Shown here in pieces: positions 36,324-44,141 of a DNA stretch of 64,000 nucleotides (positions within the stretch are counted from its first letter, which is position 1; each line of letters opens with the position of its first letter). Position numbers and translations under genes: made by a program. Origin of the DNA: Rhodococcoides trifolii. Lineage in GTDB: Bacteria > Actinomycetota > Actinomycetes > Mycobacteriales > Mycobacteriaceae. Below the pieces are notes generated by a model. The model searched no databases. It saw only the letters and a program-made list of their open reading frames with translations, and had not been told where the DNA came from. The stretch spans positions 1,364,001 to 1,428,000 of the forward strand of contig NZ_BMCU01000001.1 of assembly GCF_014635345.1 (NCBI RefSeq), in the 5' to 3' direction.

Positions 36324-37865
36324 ATGGCGTCGGTGAGAACGGATTCGCTCGTCGTCGACACACCCAGCGGGCAGGTTAGCGGCTACGCGGAGGGTGACAT
36401 CGTCAGCTGGAAGGGCATCCCTTTCGCAGCACCACCCGTCGGTGATCTCCGTTTTCGTGCCCCGGTGGCCCGCGAGCCCTGGACCGACGTGCTCGACGGC
36501 AAGGACTTCGGCGAGATGGCGCCGCAGGGACGCGACGGTCCGGTCCCGATGGATCCGAAGATGGTCATCGGAGAGGACTGCCTGTCGCTCAACGTGTGGG
36601 CGCCGCGTCCCGACGGTGTGAGCCGACCGGTCATGGTGTGGATCCACGGCGGCGCGTACGCGCTGGGGTCCTCCGCCCAGAAGATCTACGACGGCCGCAA
36701 CCTCGCGCACCTCGGGGAGGTCGTCATCGTGACGATCAACTACCGAGTCGGGGCCTTCGGCTGGGTCGATCTGTCGTCCGTCTCCGACACGTTCGACACC
36801 AATATCGGCCTGCGAGATCAGATCTTCGCACTGGAGTGGGTGCGGTCGTCCATCGAGGCGTTCGGTGGAGATCCGGCCAATGTGACGGTCTTCGGCGAGT
36901 CGTCCGGCGGCGCTTCCATCACGACGCTGATGACGTCTCCGAAAGCGGAGGGGCTCTTCCACAAGGCGATTGCGCAGAGCTCGCCCGCGACGTCCGTTTA
37001 TGGACCGGACCGGGCGGAAACCGTCGCGCGGCGGTTCATGGAACTGGTCGGACTGTCGAAGGACAGGGCGTCGGAACTACGAACGATGCCGTTCGAGAAA
37101 ATTGTGGAGGCGAGTGAGAAGCTCGTCTACGAGATACCCGAGAAGGTGCCCGGCACACTGGGTTTGGCCCCGGTGGTCGACGGAGACATCGTCCCGCGCT
37201 ATCCGGTGGCCGCGTTCCAGAAGGGCTTCTCGCACAAGATTCCGCTCATCATCGGATCGAATCACGACGAGGCGTCGGTGTTCCGGTTGATGCGGTCGCC
37301 GTTGATGCCCGTCACGTCCGACACAGTCTCCAAGATGTTCGACGCCATCGCCGTCGATCACCCCGACCTGGCGCCGGCCCGCGTGGCCGAGATCATGGCC
37401 GCCTATCCCGACCTGCCGAAAAGCAGCGGCGCGATCGCCTTGTCCCGTGACGCAGGTTTTCGGATGCCCAGCCTGTGGATCGCGGAGGCACACTGCACGC
37501 ATTCGCAAACGTTCGTCTACCGGTTCGACCACGCAACACCGGTCTTGCGCGCGGCCCGCGTCGGCGCCGGTCACGCCACCGAATTGCCCTACGTCTTCGG
37601 CAATTTCGGGACGTTCGACCGCGACCCGACGTTCTGGCTCGGTGGACGCAAAGCGGCGCAGCAGGTATCCCGGCGAATTCAGCGACGCTGGGTGGCGTTC
37701 GCGTGGCACGGTGTACCTGCTGCGTTGGACGGCTCGAAACATTGGGCGCCGTACGACGATGTACGACGTCGCACCCTGGTGATCGACGGCAACGATTCGC
37801 TCGTCGACGACCCCGACAAGGAATTACGCGAGGTGTGGGGTCAGAGGGTGCTGGGATTCAGCTAG
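36324..37865 (+). CDS. carboxylesterase type B (para-nitrobenzyl esterase-like)
   Basis: 513 residues of the PF00135 family: GIPFAAPPVGDLRF, EDCLSLNVWAP, oxyanion hole WIHGGAYALG, and FGESSGGASI with the catalytic Ser near residue 196. Later motifs GSNHDEASVF (acid region) and GAGHATELPYVFG (His) complete the triad. No signal peptide, so it is probably cytoplasmic. The ATG at 36324 precedes the conserved N-terminus. It hydrolyses small esters; the true substrate is unknown. Its stop shares CTAG with the convergent DUF1540 gene. Confidence 0.9.
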   Translation: MASVRTDSLVVDTPSGQVSGYAEGDIVSWKGIPFAAPPVGDLRFRAPVAREPWTDVLDGKDFGEMAPQGRDGPVPMDPKMVIGEDCLSLNVWAPRPDGVSRPVMVWIHGGAYALGSSAQKIYDGRNLAHLGEVVIVTINYRVGAFGWVDLSSVSDTFDTNIGLRDQIFALEWVRSSIEAFGGDPANVTVFGESSGGASITTLMTSPKAEGLFHKAIAQSSPATSVYGPDRAETVARRFMELVGLSKDRASELRTMPFEKIVEASEKLVYEIPEKVPGTLGLAPVVDGDIVPRYPVAAFQKGFSHKIPLIIGSNHDEASVFRLMRSPLMPVTSDTVSKMFDAIAVDHPDLAPARVAEIMAAYPDLPKSSGAIALSRDAGFRMPSLWIAEAHCTHSQTFVYRFDHATPVLRAARVGAGHATELPYVFGNFGTFDRDPTFWLGGRKAAQQVSRRIQRRWVAFAWHGVPAALDGSKHWAPYDDVRRRTLVIDGNDSLVDDPDKELREVWGQRVLGFS

Positions 37866-38161
37866 GACTTCTCGTAGGTGAGGCAGTTCGCGGTGTCCGA
37901 ACCTTCGCCTGCGCCGATGCGGACAGCCGCGGCGTTGCACTCGAGGTCCTTGTTGTTGACGCAGTCGACGCGCTGGCAGGCGCCGACCTGGGTGGACACG
38001 GTGTCGAGTCCGCCCTTGGTGGACAGCGGGATGAAGGTGCCGCAATCGGCACTTCCGTTCGATCCGCCGACGTTGATGGCGAAAGCGTGGCATCCGTCGT
38101 GGTTGTACGAACAGCTGCTGACCGTACATTCGCTGACGTGGGGCATTTCGAGTGTTGTCAT
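37862..38161 (-). CDS. cysteine-rich protein with two DUF1540 modules
   Basis: 99 residues with two similar four-Cys modules: Cys12, 17, 24, 40 and Cys62, 67, 75, 93. The first reads VSECTVSSCSYNHDGCHAFAINV and the second VGACQRVDCVNNKDLECNAAAV, the DUF1540 pattern. The spacing suggests metal binding (Zn or Fe). An iron-box-like palindrome lies about 40 bases upstream of the ATG, so expression may respond to metal. Function of the family is unknown. Confidence 0.85.
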   Translation of the reverse strand: MTTLEMPHVSECTVSSCSYNHDGCHAFAINVGGSNGSADCGTFIPLSTKGGLDTVSTQVGACQRVDCVNNKDLECNAAAVRIGAGEGSDTANCLTYEKS

Positions 38162-38198
38162 AGCACCGAAGATAGCGCCCGTTTCATGAAAGCAACAG

Positions 38199-38217
38199 CA
38201 AGGTCAGGCTGACCTTC
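38199..38217 (-). promoter_or_regulatory. DtxR/IdeR iron-box-like palindrome upstream of the DUF1540 gene
   Basis: AAGGTCA-GGC-TGACCTT (38200-38216) is a perfect 7-base inverted repeat. It matches 13 of 19 positions of the IdeR/DtxR consensus TTAGGTTAGGCTAACCTAA, keeping AGGT-AG-C-T-ACCT. On the minus strand it lies downstream of an AT-rich stretch with possible -35 TTTACG and -10 TAAATG, a position suited to repression. Confidence 0.55.
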
Positions 38218-38261
38218 TTTTGCCGAATTCATTTATGCAACAACGAGGTTTCGTAAATAAA

Positions 38262-39143
38262 TCACCGGCGCGCCCGCCAGAAACGTCGTCTGTGAACGGG
38301 GGTCACGGGTACCGGGGAGTCGACGTACATCGCGCGTGCGAGGAGGGTTGCGAATTCATCCGCAGTGCGGTAGCGGTCGGCTGGGTCCTTCGAAAGTGCC
38401 TTGGCAACAATCGAATCGACAGCTCGCGGTATCGACGGCACGCGCCAGCTCACCGACGGAGGCGATGACGAGAGGTGCGCGGAGACGATGCCGAACACCG
38501 TCGAACGCGGGTAGGGCGGCGTGCCGGAAATCAATTCGACGAATGTGCACGCCAACGCGTACACGTCCGCGCGGCCGTCGAGGCGACCTGCCTGCAGTAA
38601 TTCCGGGGCCGCGTACGGAACCGAGCCGAGAATGCGCCCGTTGCGATTGAGCGGTCGAACGTCGTTGAGCACACGTGCAATTCCGAAGTCCGTCAGCGAC
38701 GACCGTTCGGCGGACACCAGGATGTTCGTCGGTTTGACGTCGCGGTGCACGATGTCGCATTCGTGGGCGTAATCGAGCGCAGCGGCCACATCGCTCACGA
38801 TGTCGGCGACCGTGGCGGTAGGCAGGCGACGATCCGGAGCCCGCGACGCCAAGTGCGCCGCAGTGACACCCTCGACGTACTGCATCGAGGTGTACGGGAT
38901 GCCGTCGTACACGCCATGCCCGTACACGGCAACGATATTGGGGTGGCGCAACTCCGACGCGATGGTGAATTCGCGGTCGAATCGGCTACGCCCGTACTCC
39001 GTGTGGGACTCGGTGGCCGTGAGGATCTTGAGCGCCACCTCCGTGCCGCTCTCGTCGACCGCGAGATAGACCTCGCTCGACCCACCGTGGCCGATGAGTC
39101 TCTGTACGCGGTGCCCTGCAATGACGTCGCCGTGCTGCAACAA
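38262..39143 (-). CDS. soluble Ser/Thr protein kinase (PASTA-less, Hanks type)
   Basis: 293 residues with a complete kinase domain: Gly-rich loop IGHGGSSEVY, ATP-binding Lys39 in VALKIL, catalytic IVHRDVKPTN, Mg-binding DFGIAR and APE region AAPELLQ. After the domain only a ~20-residue basic tail follows, with no membrane helix or sensor. The TTG at 39143 was chosen because AGGAGGAGG sits 7 bases before it; a second TTG follows directly. It is divergent from cyanase with 69 bases between. Its signal and targets are unknown. Confidence 0.85.
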   Translation of the reverse strand: MLQHGDVIAGHRVQRLIGHGGSSEVYLAVDESGTEVALKILTATESHTEYGRSRFDREFTIASELRHPNIVAVYGHGVYDGIPYTSMQYVEGVTAAHLASRAPDRRLPTATVADIVSDVAAALDYAHECDIVHRDVKPTNILVSAERSSLTDFGIARVLNDVRPLNRNGRILGSVPYAAPELLQAGRLDGRADVYALACTFVELISGTPPYPRSTVFGIVSAHLSSSPPSVSWRVPSIPRAVDSIVAKALSKDPADRYRTADEFATLLARAMYVDSPVPVTPVHRRRFWRARR

Positions 39144-39212
39144 TCGGCACCTCCTCCTGCTGCGCAGAACAGTAGGACACACCGGCCGCGGCCGCTGATC
39201 GGAAGGGCCGTG

Positions 39213-39659
39213 ATGGCGCTCGACAAGAAGAAGGCAGCAGAAGCAGTACTCGAGGCGAAGGTTCGCCACGGAGTCACCTGGGCGCAACTCGCCGAGGCGA
39301 TCGACCGGGCGCCGGCCTGGACCGTCGCCGCACTGCTCGGGCAGCACCCGGTGCCGGCCGACCTCGCCGAGAAGGTTGCTGCCATCCTCGAGCTGGACGC
39401 CGACACCACGCTGGCGCTCACCGTTCAGCCGTACCGCGGGCCGTGGGACGGCGCCGTTCCCACCGATCCCACGATGTACCGCTTCCACGAGGCGCTCATG
39501 GTCTACGGACCGGCCTTGAAAGAACTGATTCACGAAGAATTCGGCGACGGGATCATGAGCGCCATCAACTTCAAGCTGGACGTCTCGCGCCGGCCGGATC
39601 CCGATGGCGACCGCGTGGTGGTGACGTTCGACGGGAAGTTCCTGGACTACCGCTGGTAG
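39213..39659 (+). CDS. cynS: cyanate hydratase (cyanase)
   Basis: 148 residues. The N-terminal helix-turn-helix-like domain (GVTWAQLAEAIDRAPAWTVAALLGQ) and the C-terminal catalytic segment MYRFHEALMVYGPALKELIHEEFGDGIMSAINF carry the Arg, Glu and Ser of the decameric cyanase. It converts cyanate plus bicarbonate to ammonia and CO2. The ATG at 39213 has GGAAGGG upstream. No cynT carbonic anhydrase or CynR regulator is adjacent; the divergent gene is a kinase. Confidence 0.95.
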   Translation: MALDKKKAAEAVLEAKVRHGVTWAQLAEAIDRAPAWTVAALLGQHPVPADLAEKVAAILELDADTTLALTVQPYRGPWDGAVPTDPTMYRFHEALMVYGPALKELIHEEFGDGIMSAINFKLDVSRRPDPDGDRVVVTFDGKFLDYRW

Positions 39660-39743
39660 CGCTGGCAGCTCGGTTCGGTCTCGACTCGGTGACGGGTCGT
39701 GAAACGACGTAACGATTGGTCTGTCGGCCCTGATGGACCGGGC

Positions 39744-40754
39744 ATGAGAACAGTATTTCTCGCAGGCATGGCTGTCGTCGCGTTGATCGTGTCGGGTTGT
39801 GGCCCAGTGGAGTCCGAACCCGGAACCACCGCGCCATCGTCGTCGTCACCGCCGACCGGAACGACGACTTCGAGCCCTACGCCCCCGCCGACCACTACGG
39901 AGGTACCCGTCGGGGGAGGAGGGTCACCGACCTGCGTCGACGATTCCGTCGTGCAGCAGGGCATCGATTCGCTGGAACCGTTCATGGCCAGCGCGTGGCG
40001 ACTCGACGAGCAGGGCGATCCGTGCGCGACGCTGTCGTGGGCCACGGCGTCCATCGTCGACGCCACGGGGAGCAGCCCGGAAACCGTGTTGTTCTTCCAC
40101 GACGGGCGTTACCTCGGGACGACCACATCGAGGCCGTACGCATTCACCTCCGTTGCCGAGCAGACCGACGACACCGTGACCGTTCAGTACAAGTGGCTCA
40201 ATCCTGATGACGCAAACGCGAATCCGACCGGCGGGCCCGCGCTGGTGCGGTATCGGTGGAACGGGTCGTCGGTAGAGATGCTGGACGAGCTTCCCGATGA
40301 AGTGCTGAACCCGCCGGACCCGAATCCCGCGCCGACCACGTCGACGGAACCGCCACCTCCCCCGTCTTCCGGTCGCTGTGTGGACGACGACATGCTGAGG
40401 GCGATCACGTCGGGGATCGGCGACGGGCAGTGGCAACTCAGTGCCGTCGACAGCAGGTGCGAGACACTTACGTACTTCCTCGTGGAGGCGAACGGGAAGG
40501 ATTGGCACGGGGCTCAACCGGTCCACGTTCTGTTCTTCCACGACGGAAACTTCCTGGGTACAGCCACTGACACTGCCTACGCATATACGCGTTTCGTCAG
40601 TCACGACGACACGTCGGTGACGGTGGCCTATCGGTGGGTTCTGCCCGGCGATGACCCGTACTCGCCGACCGGAGGCCCGGTGCAGGTGCGCTACGAATGG
40701 AACGGGTCGTCCGTCGACACGATCGGATCGATTCCCGTCGAGGTGACGGGATGA
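39744..40754 (+). CDS. LppP/LprE-like lipoprotein with two repeat domains
   Basis: 336 residues. Signal with lipobox VSGC at ~16-19, Ser/Thr/Pro linker, then two tandem domains of ~120 residues, each starting C-VDD and containing VLFFHDGxxLGTxT and a closing YxWNGSSV. A Pro/Thr linker separates the domains. The pattern agrees with the LppP/LprE lipoprotein family of mycolate bacteria, role unknown. The second domain is more divergent. The stop overlaps the start of a close paralogue (ATGA). Confidence 0.75.
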   Translation: MRTVFLAGMAVVALIVSGCGPVESEPGTTAPSSSSPPTGTTTSSPTPPPTTTEVPVGGGGSPTCVDDSVVQQGIDSLEPFMASAWRLDEQGDPCATLSWATASIVDATGSSPETVLFFHDGRYLGTTTSRPYAFTSVAEQTDDTVTVQYKWLNPDDANANPTGGPALVRYRWNGSSVEMLDELPDEVLNPPDPNPAPTTSTEPPPPPSSGRCVDDDMLRAITSGIGDGQWQLSAVDSRCETLTYFLVEANGKDWHGAQPVHVLFFHDGNFLGTATDTAYAYTRFVSHDDTSVTVAYRWVLPGDDPYSPTGGPVQVRYEWNGSSVDTIGSIPVEVTG

Positions 40755-41743
40755 CGAGCAACAGAGTGACGCTCTTCGGGGGCTTGGCCGTCGTCGTGCT
40801 GGTCGCGTCGGGGTGCGCCGGCTCGCAAACCGGTACTCCCGCCGCGGCACCGTCGTCGGCGGCGACGACGACAACGGTTGCCACTCCTCCGGCGGCGACC
40901 ACCGAGGCCCCTGCCGCCGACCCGTCGCCCACCTGCGTCGACGATTCGGTCGTTCAGGATGCAGTGGCGTCGCTCGACCCCTTCAACGGCTTCGGATGGA
41001 AGGTCTCGAAACAAGGCGACCCCTGCGCCACGCTGTCCTGGGTCGACGCCCACATCGAAGGGGCGATGGCTGCGAGCCCCGTGACGATCCTGTTCTTTCA
41101 CGACAACACGTATCTCGGTACGGCAACGTCGGAGTCGTACTCGTTCACGTCCGTGGAGTCGCAGACCGACGACACCGTGACCGTGTCGTACCGGTGGCTG
41201 CGCGACGGCGAGGCAACGTCACAACTGTCGGGCGGTCCCGCGTCGATCCGCTATCAGTGGGACGGGTCGTCGGTGCAGATGCTCGACGAGTTACCGCCGG
41301 AGGTCACCGACAGAGAGGGTTACGCAGACTCGACTTCGGCTCCGGCACAGCCCGACTCGTGCGTCACGGATTCGACGATTCAGGGTGCGGTGTCCTCGCT
41401 GCCGGAACTGTTCGACGGCGGCGGCTGGAACGTCGTCGAGCGGGGAAACCCGTGCGCGACGCTGTCGTGGGCCAAGGCGTTCGTCTACGGCGCGACCGGA
41501 AGCAGTCCGGTTGCGGTGCTGTTCTTCAACCAGAACACGTATCTCGGAACGGCGACGTCGAAGTCGTACGGCTTCACGGACGTGGTGGCCGAAAGCGATG
41601 ACACCGTGACGGCGTCGTACGGGTGGTTATTGCCCGGTGAATCGACCGCGAGTCATTCCGGTGGCCCCGCCCTCGTCCGCTACCACTGGGACGGGTCGTC
41701 GGTGCAGATGCTGGACCAGTTGCCGGTGGAGGTGACGGGGTAG
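40751..41743 (+). CDS. second LppP/LprE-like lipoprotein, tandem duplicate
   Basis: 330 residues. Lipobox ASGC at ~19-22, an Ala/Thr linker, then two domains: PTCVDDSVVQDAVASLDPF...PCATLSW...ILFFHDNTYLGTATS and DSCVTDSTIQGAVSSL...PCATLSW...VLFFNQNTYLGTATS, each ending with W/HDGSSVQMLDxLPxEVT. The first domain resembles the first domain of the preceding gene, so the pair arose by gene duplication on top of an internal duplication. It starts by ATGA overlap with its neighbour. Confidence 0.75.
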   Translation: MTSNRVTLFGGLAVVVLVASGCAGSQTGTPAAAPSSAATTTTVATPPAATTEAPAADPSPTCVDDSVVQDAVASLDPFNGFGWKVSKQGDPCATLSWVDAHIEGAMAASPVTILFFHDNTYLGTATSESYSFTSVESQTDDTVTVSYRWLRDGEATSQLSGGPASIRYQWDGSSVQMLDELPPEVTDREGYADSTSAPAQPDSCVTDSTIQGAVSSLPELFDGGGWNVVERGNPCATLSWAKAFVYGATGSSPVAVLFFNQNTYLGTATSKSYGFTDVVAESDDTVTASYGWLLPGESTASHSGGPALVRYHWDGSSVQMLDQLPVEVTG

Positions 41744-41764
41744 TTCGGTTGTCGGCGCCGAAAC

Positions 41765-43144
41765 CTACCTCCGCCTACCGTACTGCGGCTCCGTACGAGC
41801 AGCCACCGCCAGTTCCGTTGCCACCCAGTCGATATCCCCGGCCTGCAACGACGAGGTGGTGACGCGCAGATGATGATCGGTGAAGTCGGCCACGCGAAAC
41901 ACCTCACCGGGCGCAGTCTTGATTCCGGCTGCGGCGAGCGAGACCATGGCCGCCGACTGGTCGAGCACGGGCAACCACAGGTTGAAACCGTCGACATGCC
42001 CGACGTCGACGCCCCGAGACGACACAGCGTCGATCAACGACGCCGCTCGCGCTCGGTACGTATCGCGGGCGTCGCGGACGCGGGCCGATGCGACGGGATC
42101 GTCCAGCATCGCCAGCAACAACCGCTGCAGCAGTCGACTGGTCCAGCCGGGCCCCAGCATCCGTCGTTCGATCACGTCGTCGACGATGGCTGCTGCGCCC
42201 CCGAGCACCGACAGCCGTAGATCGGCGCCGTGCGATTTGGAGTAGGACCGCACGTGCGCCACCTTGCCCGGAATCCACGAACCCAGCGACAGATCGGCAG
42301 CCCCGGCAACGTCACCGGAGTGATCGTCCTCGATGACGACGACGTCCGAATGCTCGAGAATGCGTGCCAATCGAGACACCCGCGACTCGGTCAGCGACAC
42401 TCCGGTCGGATTGTGTGCGCGGGTCTGCAGCATCACGGCAGCGGGTGAGTGCACGCGCAGTGCGACAGCCAGCAGATCGGCCCGCATACCTTCGCTGTCC
42501 ACCGGCACCGGAACTGGTTTGGCTCCCACGCGAGCGAGCAGATCGAGGAACGGCGGAAAGCAGGGATCTTCGACGACGACGCGATCGCCCATGTGCACAT
42601 GGGCGCGCAGGAGGCGGTCGACGGCGTCGAGCGCACCGTCCATGACTGCGATCCGTTCGGGGACGAACGGCCACGTCGCTCTCATGGCGGCGTCGAGTTC
42701 GGGTAGGACGGCATCGCCGAGGTAGTTGGCGGCGAGATCGGTTCCGGCGACCGTCTTCAACGCGGTCGACAGGTCGGGCAGCAGCGCGGGGTCGGGCGTC
42801 CCGCGCGATAGATCGACGGTGAAACCGTTCTCCGTCGGCGGATGCAGGCGCCAGTATCTGGTCCCGTTTCGTGCGCCCGGTTCGGTGACGAACGTTCCGG
42901 CGCGTCCGCGGGAGACGATGACCCCCAGCCCGGCGAGTGCCTGCCATGCCTGGTTGACCGTGGCCGGCGACACCTTGAGCTCGCGGGCGAGTTCCCGGAC
43001 GGTAGGGAGTCGCTCACCGGGTTGCACTGCGCCGGAACGGATTCTGCGGCTGACAGCTGCGGCGATACCGGCCGCGGTACGGTCGTCGAGCTGTCCGACG
43101 AAGTCGCCGAGAACCGAGACGAGTCCTTCTTCGGCGGTCGGCAT
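41765..43144 (-). CDS. MocR-type GntR regulator with aminotransferase domain
   Basis: 459 residues. An N-terminal GntR winged helix (RIRSGAVQPGERLPTVRELARELKVSPATVNQAWQALAGLG) is joined to a class I aminotransferase-like domain, with the PLP-binding Lys in RSYSKSHGADLRLS. MocR proteins sense PLP or an amino compound and regulate a divergent operon. It faces the pyrimidine-catabolic genes across 160 bases, so a product such as beta-alanine is a plausible effector. The ATG at 43144 was chosen over one ten codons upstream. Confidence 0.9.
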   Translation of the reverse strand: MPTAEEGLVSVLGDFVGQLDDRTAAGIAAAVSRRIRSGAVQPGERLPTVRELARELKVSPATVNQAWQALAGLGVIVSRGRAGTFVTEPGARNGTRYWRLHPPTENGFTVDLSRGTPDPALLPDLSTALKTVAGTDLAANYLGDAVLPELDAAMRATWPFVPERIAVMDGALDAVDRLLRAHVHMGDRVVVEDPCFPPFLDLLARVGAKPVPVPVDSEGMRADLLAVALRVHSPAAVMLQTRAHNPTGVSLTESRVSRLARILEHSDVVVIEDDHSGDVAGAADLSLGSWIPGKVAHVRSYSKSHGADLRLSVLGGAAAIVDDVIERRMLGPGWTSRLLQRLLLAMLDDPVASARVRDARDTYRARAASLIDAVSSRGVDVGHVDGFNLWLPVLDQSAAMVSLAAAGIKTAPGEVFRVADFTDHHLRVTTSSLQAGDIDWVATELAVAARTEPQYGRRR

Positions 43145-43304
43145 GGTCACATTGTCAGCAGACGACCTCGGCAAAACGATCGCCCGGACAATGAATTTAC
43201 CGATCGGAAACTGTTACCACCCAGTTGTTACACAAACCATTGCGTTCAGGGTGCAGGATCACACAGACGAAGGACTTACCTGTCCACGGAAGGTGATTGC
43301 TGAC
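43145..43304. promoter_or_regulatory. divergent control region between the MocR gene and the pyrimidine operon
   Basis: It contains an inverted repeat CATTGTC (43150-43156) / GACAATG (43187-43193) and a direct repeat TGTTAC at 43212-43217 and 43226-43231, 14 bases apart. MocR regulators often bind direct repeats, so the TGTTAC pair is a candidate operator. No confident -10/-35 assigned. Confidence 0.4.
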
Positions 43305-44141
43305 ATGACGATCGTGCGTGCCGCGCTGGTTCAGACGAACTGGACCGGTGACAAGGAATCGATGATCAAGGCCCACGAGGACTACGCCCGGCAAGCCGCC
43401 GAGCAGGGTGCCAAGGTGATCTGCTTCCAGGAACTGTTCTACGGCCCCTACTTCTGCCAGCAACAGGACGCGAAGTTCTACGACTACGCCGAATCCGTTC
43501 CCGGTCCGACGGTCGAGAGGTTCCAGGCGTTGGCCAAGGAACTCGGCATGGTGATGGTGTTGCCCGTGTACGAGCAGGAGCAGCCCGGCGTCCTGTACAA
43601 CACCGCCGCCGTGATCGACGCAGACGGTACGTATCTCGGCAAGTACCGCAAGCACCACATTCCCCACGTCAACGGCTTCTGGGAGAAGTTCTACTTCCGT
43701 CCCGGCAACCTGGGCTGGCCCGTGTTCGACACCGCGGTCGGCAAGGTGGGTGTCTACATCTGTTACGACCGGCATTTCCCGGAAGGGTGGCGCGCTCTGG
43801 GCCTCGCCGGCGCGGAAATCGTCTTCAATCCGTCCGCCACCTCGCGCGGTCTGTCGAACTACCTCTGGAAGCTCGAGCAGCCGGCGTCGGCGGTTGCGAA
43901 CGAGTACTACATCGGTGCCATCAACCGCGTCGGCATCGAGGAATTCGGCGACGACGACTTCTATGGCACCAGCTATTTCGTCGATCCCGAGGGAAAGTTC
44001 GTCGGCGACGTCGCGTCCGACACGGCACCCGAACTGGTCGTCCGTGACCTCGATCTGTCACTGATCAAGACCGTTCGTGATCGCTGGGCCTTCTACCGAG
44101 ACCGCAGACCGGACGCCTACGGACCGTTGGTCGCGCCGTGA
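43305..44141 (+). CDS. beta-ureidopropionase (nitrilase superfamily)
   Basis: 278 residues. The nitrilase triad is visible: Glu43 in FQELFYGPYFC, Lys116 in GKYRKHHIPH and Cys153 in VYICYDRHFPEG. It would hydrolyse N-carbamoyl-beta-alanine (or the methyl form from thymine) to beta-alanine, CO2 and ammonia, the last step of reductive pyrimidine breakdown. N-carbamoylputrescine amidase is the alternative, but the overlapping dihydropyrimidinase gene (GTGA) favours the pyrimidine role. GGAAGG precedes the ATG at 43305. Confidence 0.87.
   Translation: MTIVRAALVQTNWTGDKESMIKAHEDYARQAAEQGAKVICFQELFYGPYFCQQQDAKFYDYAESVPGPTVERFQALAKELGMVMVLPVYEQEQPGVLYNTAAVIDADGTYLGKYRKHHIPHVNGFWEKFYFRPGNLGWPVFDTAVGKVGVYICYDRHFPEGWRALGLAGAEIVFNPSATSRGLSNYLWKLEQPASAVANEYYIGAINRVGIEEFGDDDFYGTSYFVDPEGKFVGDVASDTAPELVVRDLDLSLIKTVRDRWAFYRDRRPDAYGPLVAP

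Noticed and set aside
38199..38217. Palindrome read as a terminator for the kinase gene
   Set aside because: The arms are only seven bases with a 3-base loop and the position is upstream of the DUF1540 start; an iron-box reading fits better, although a terminator role is not excluded.
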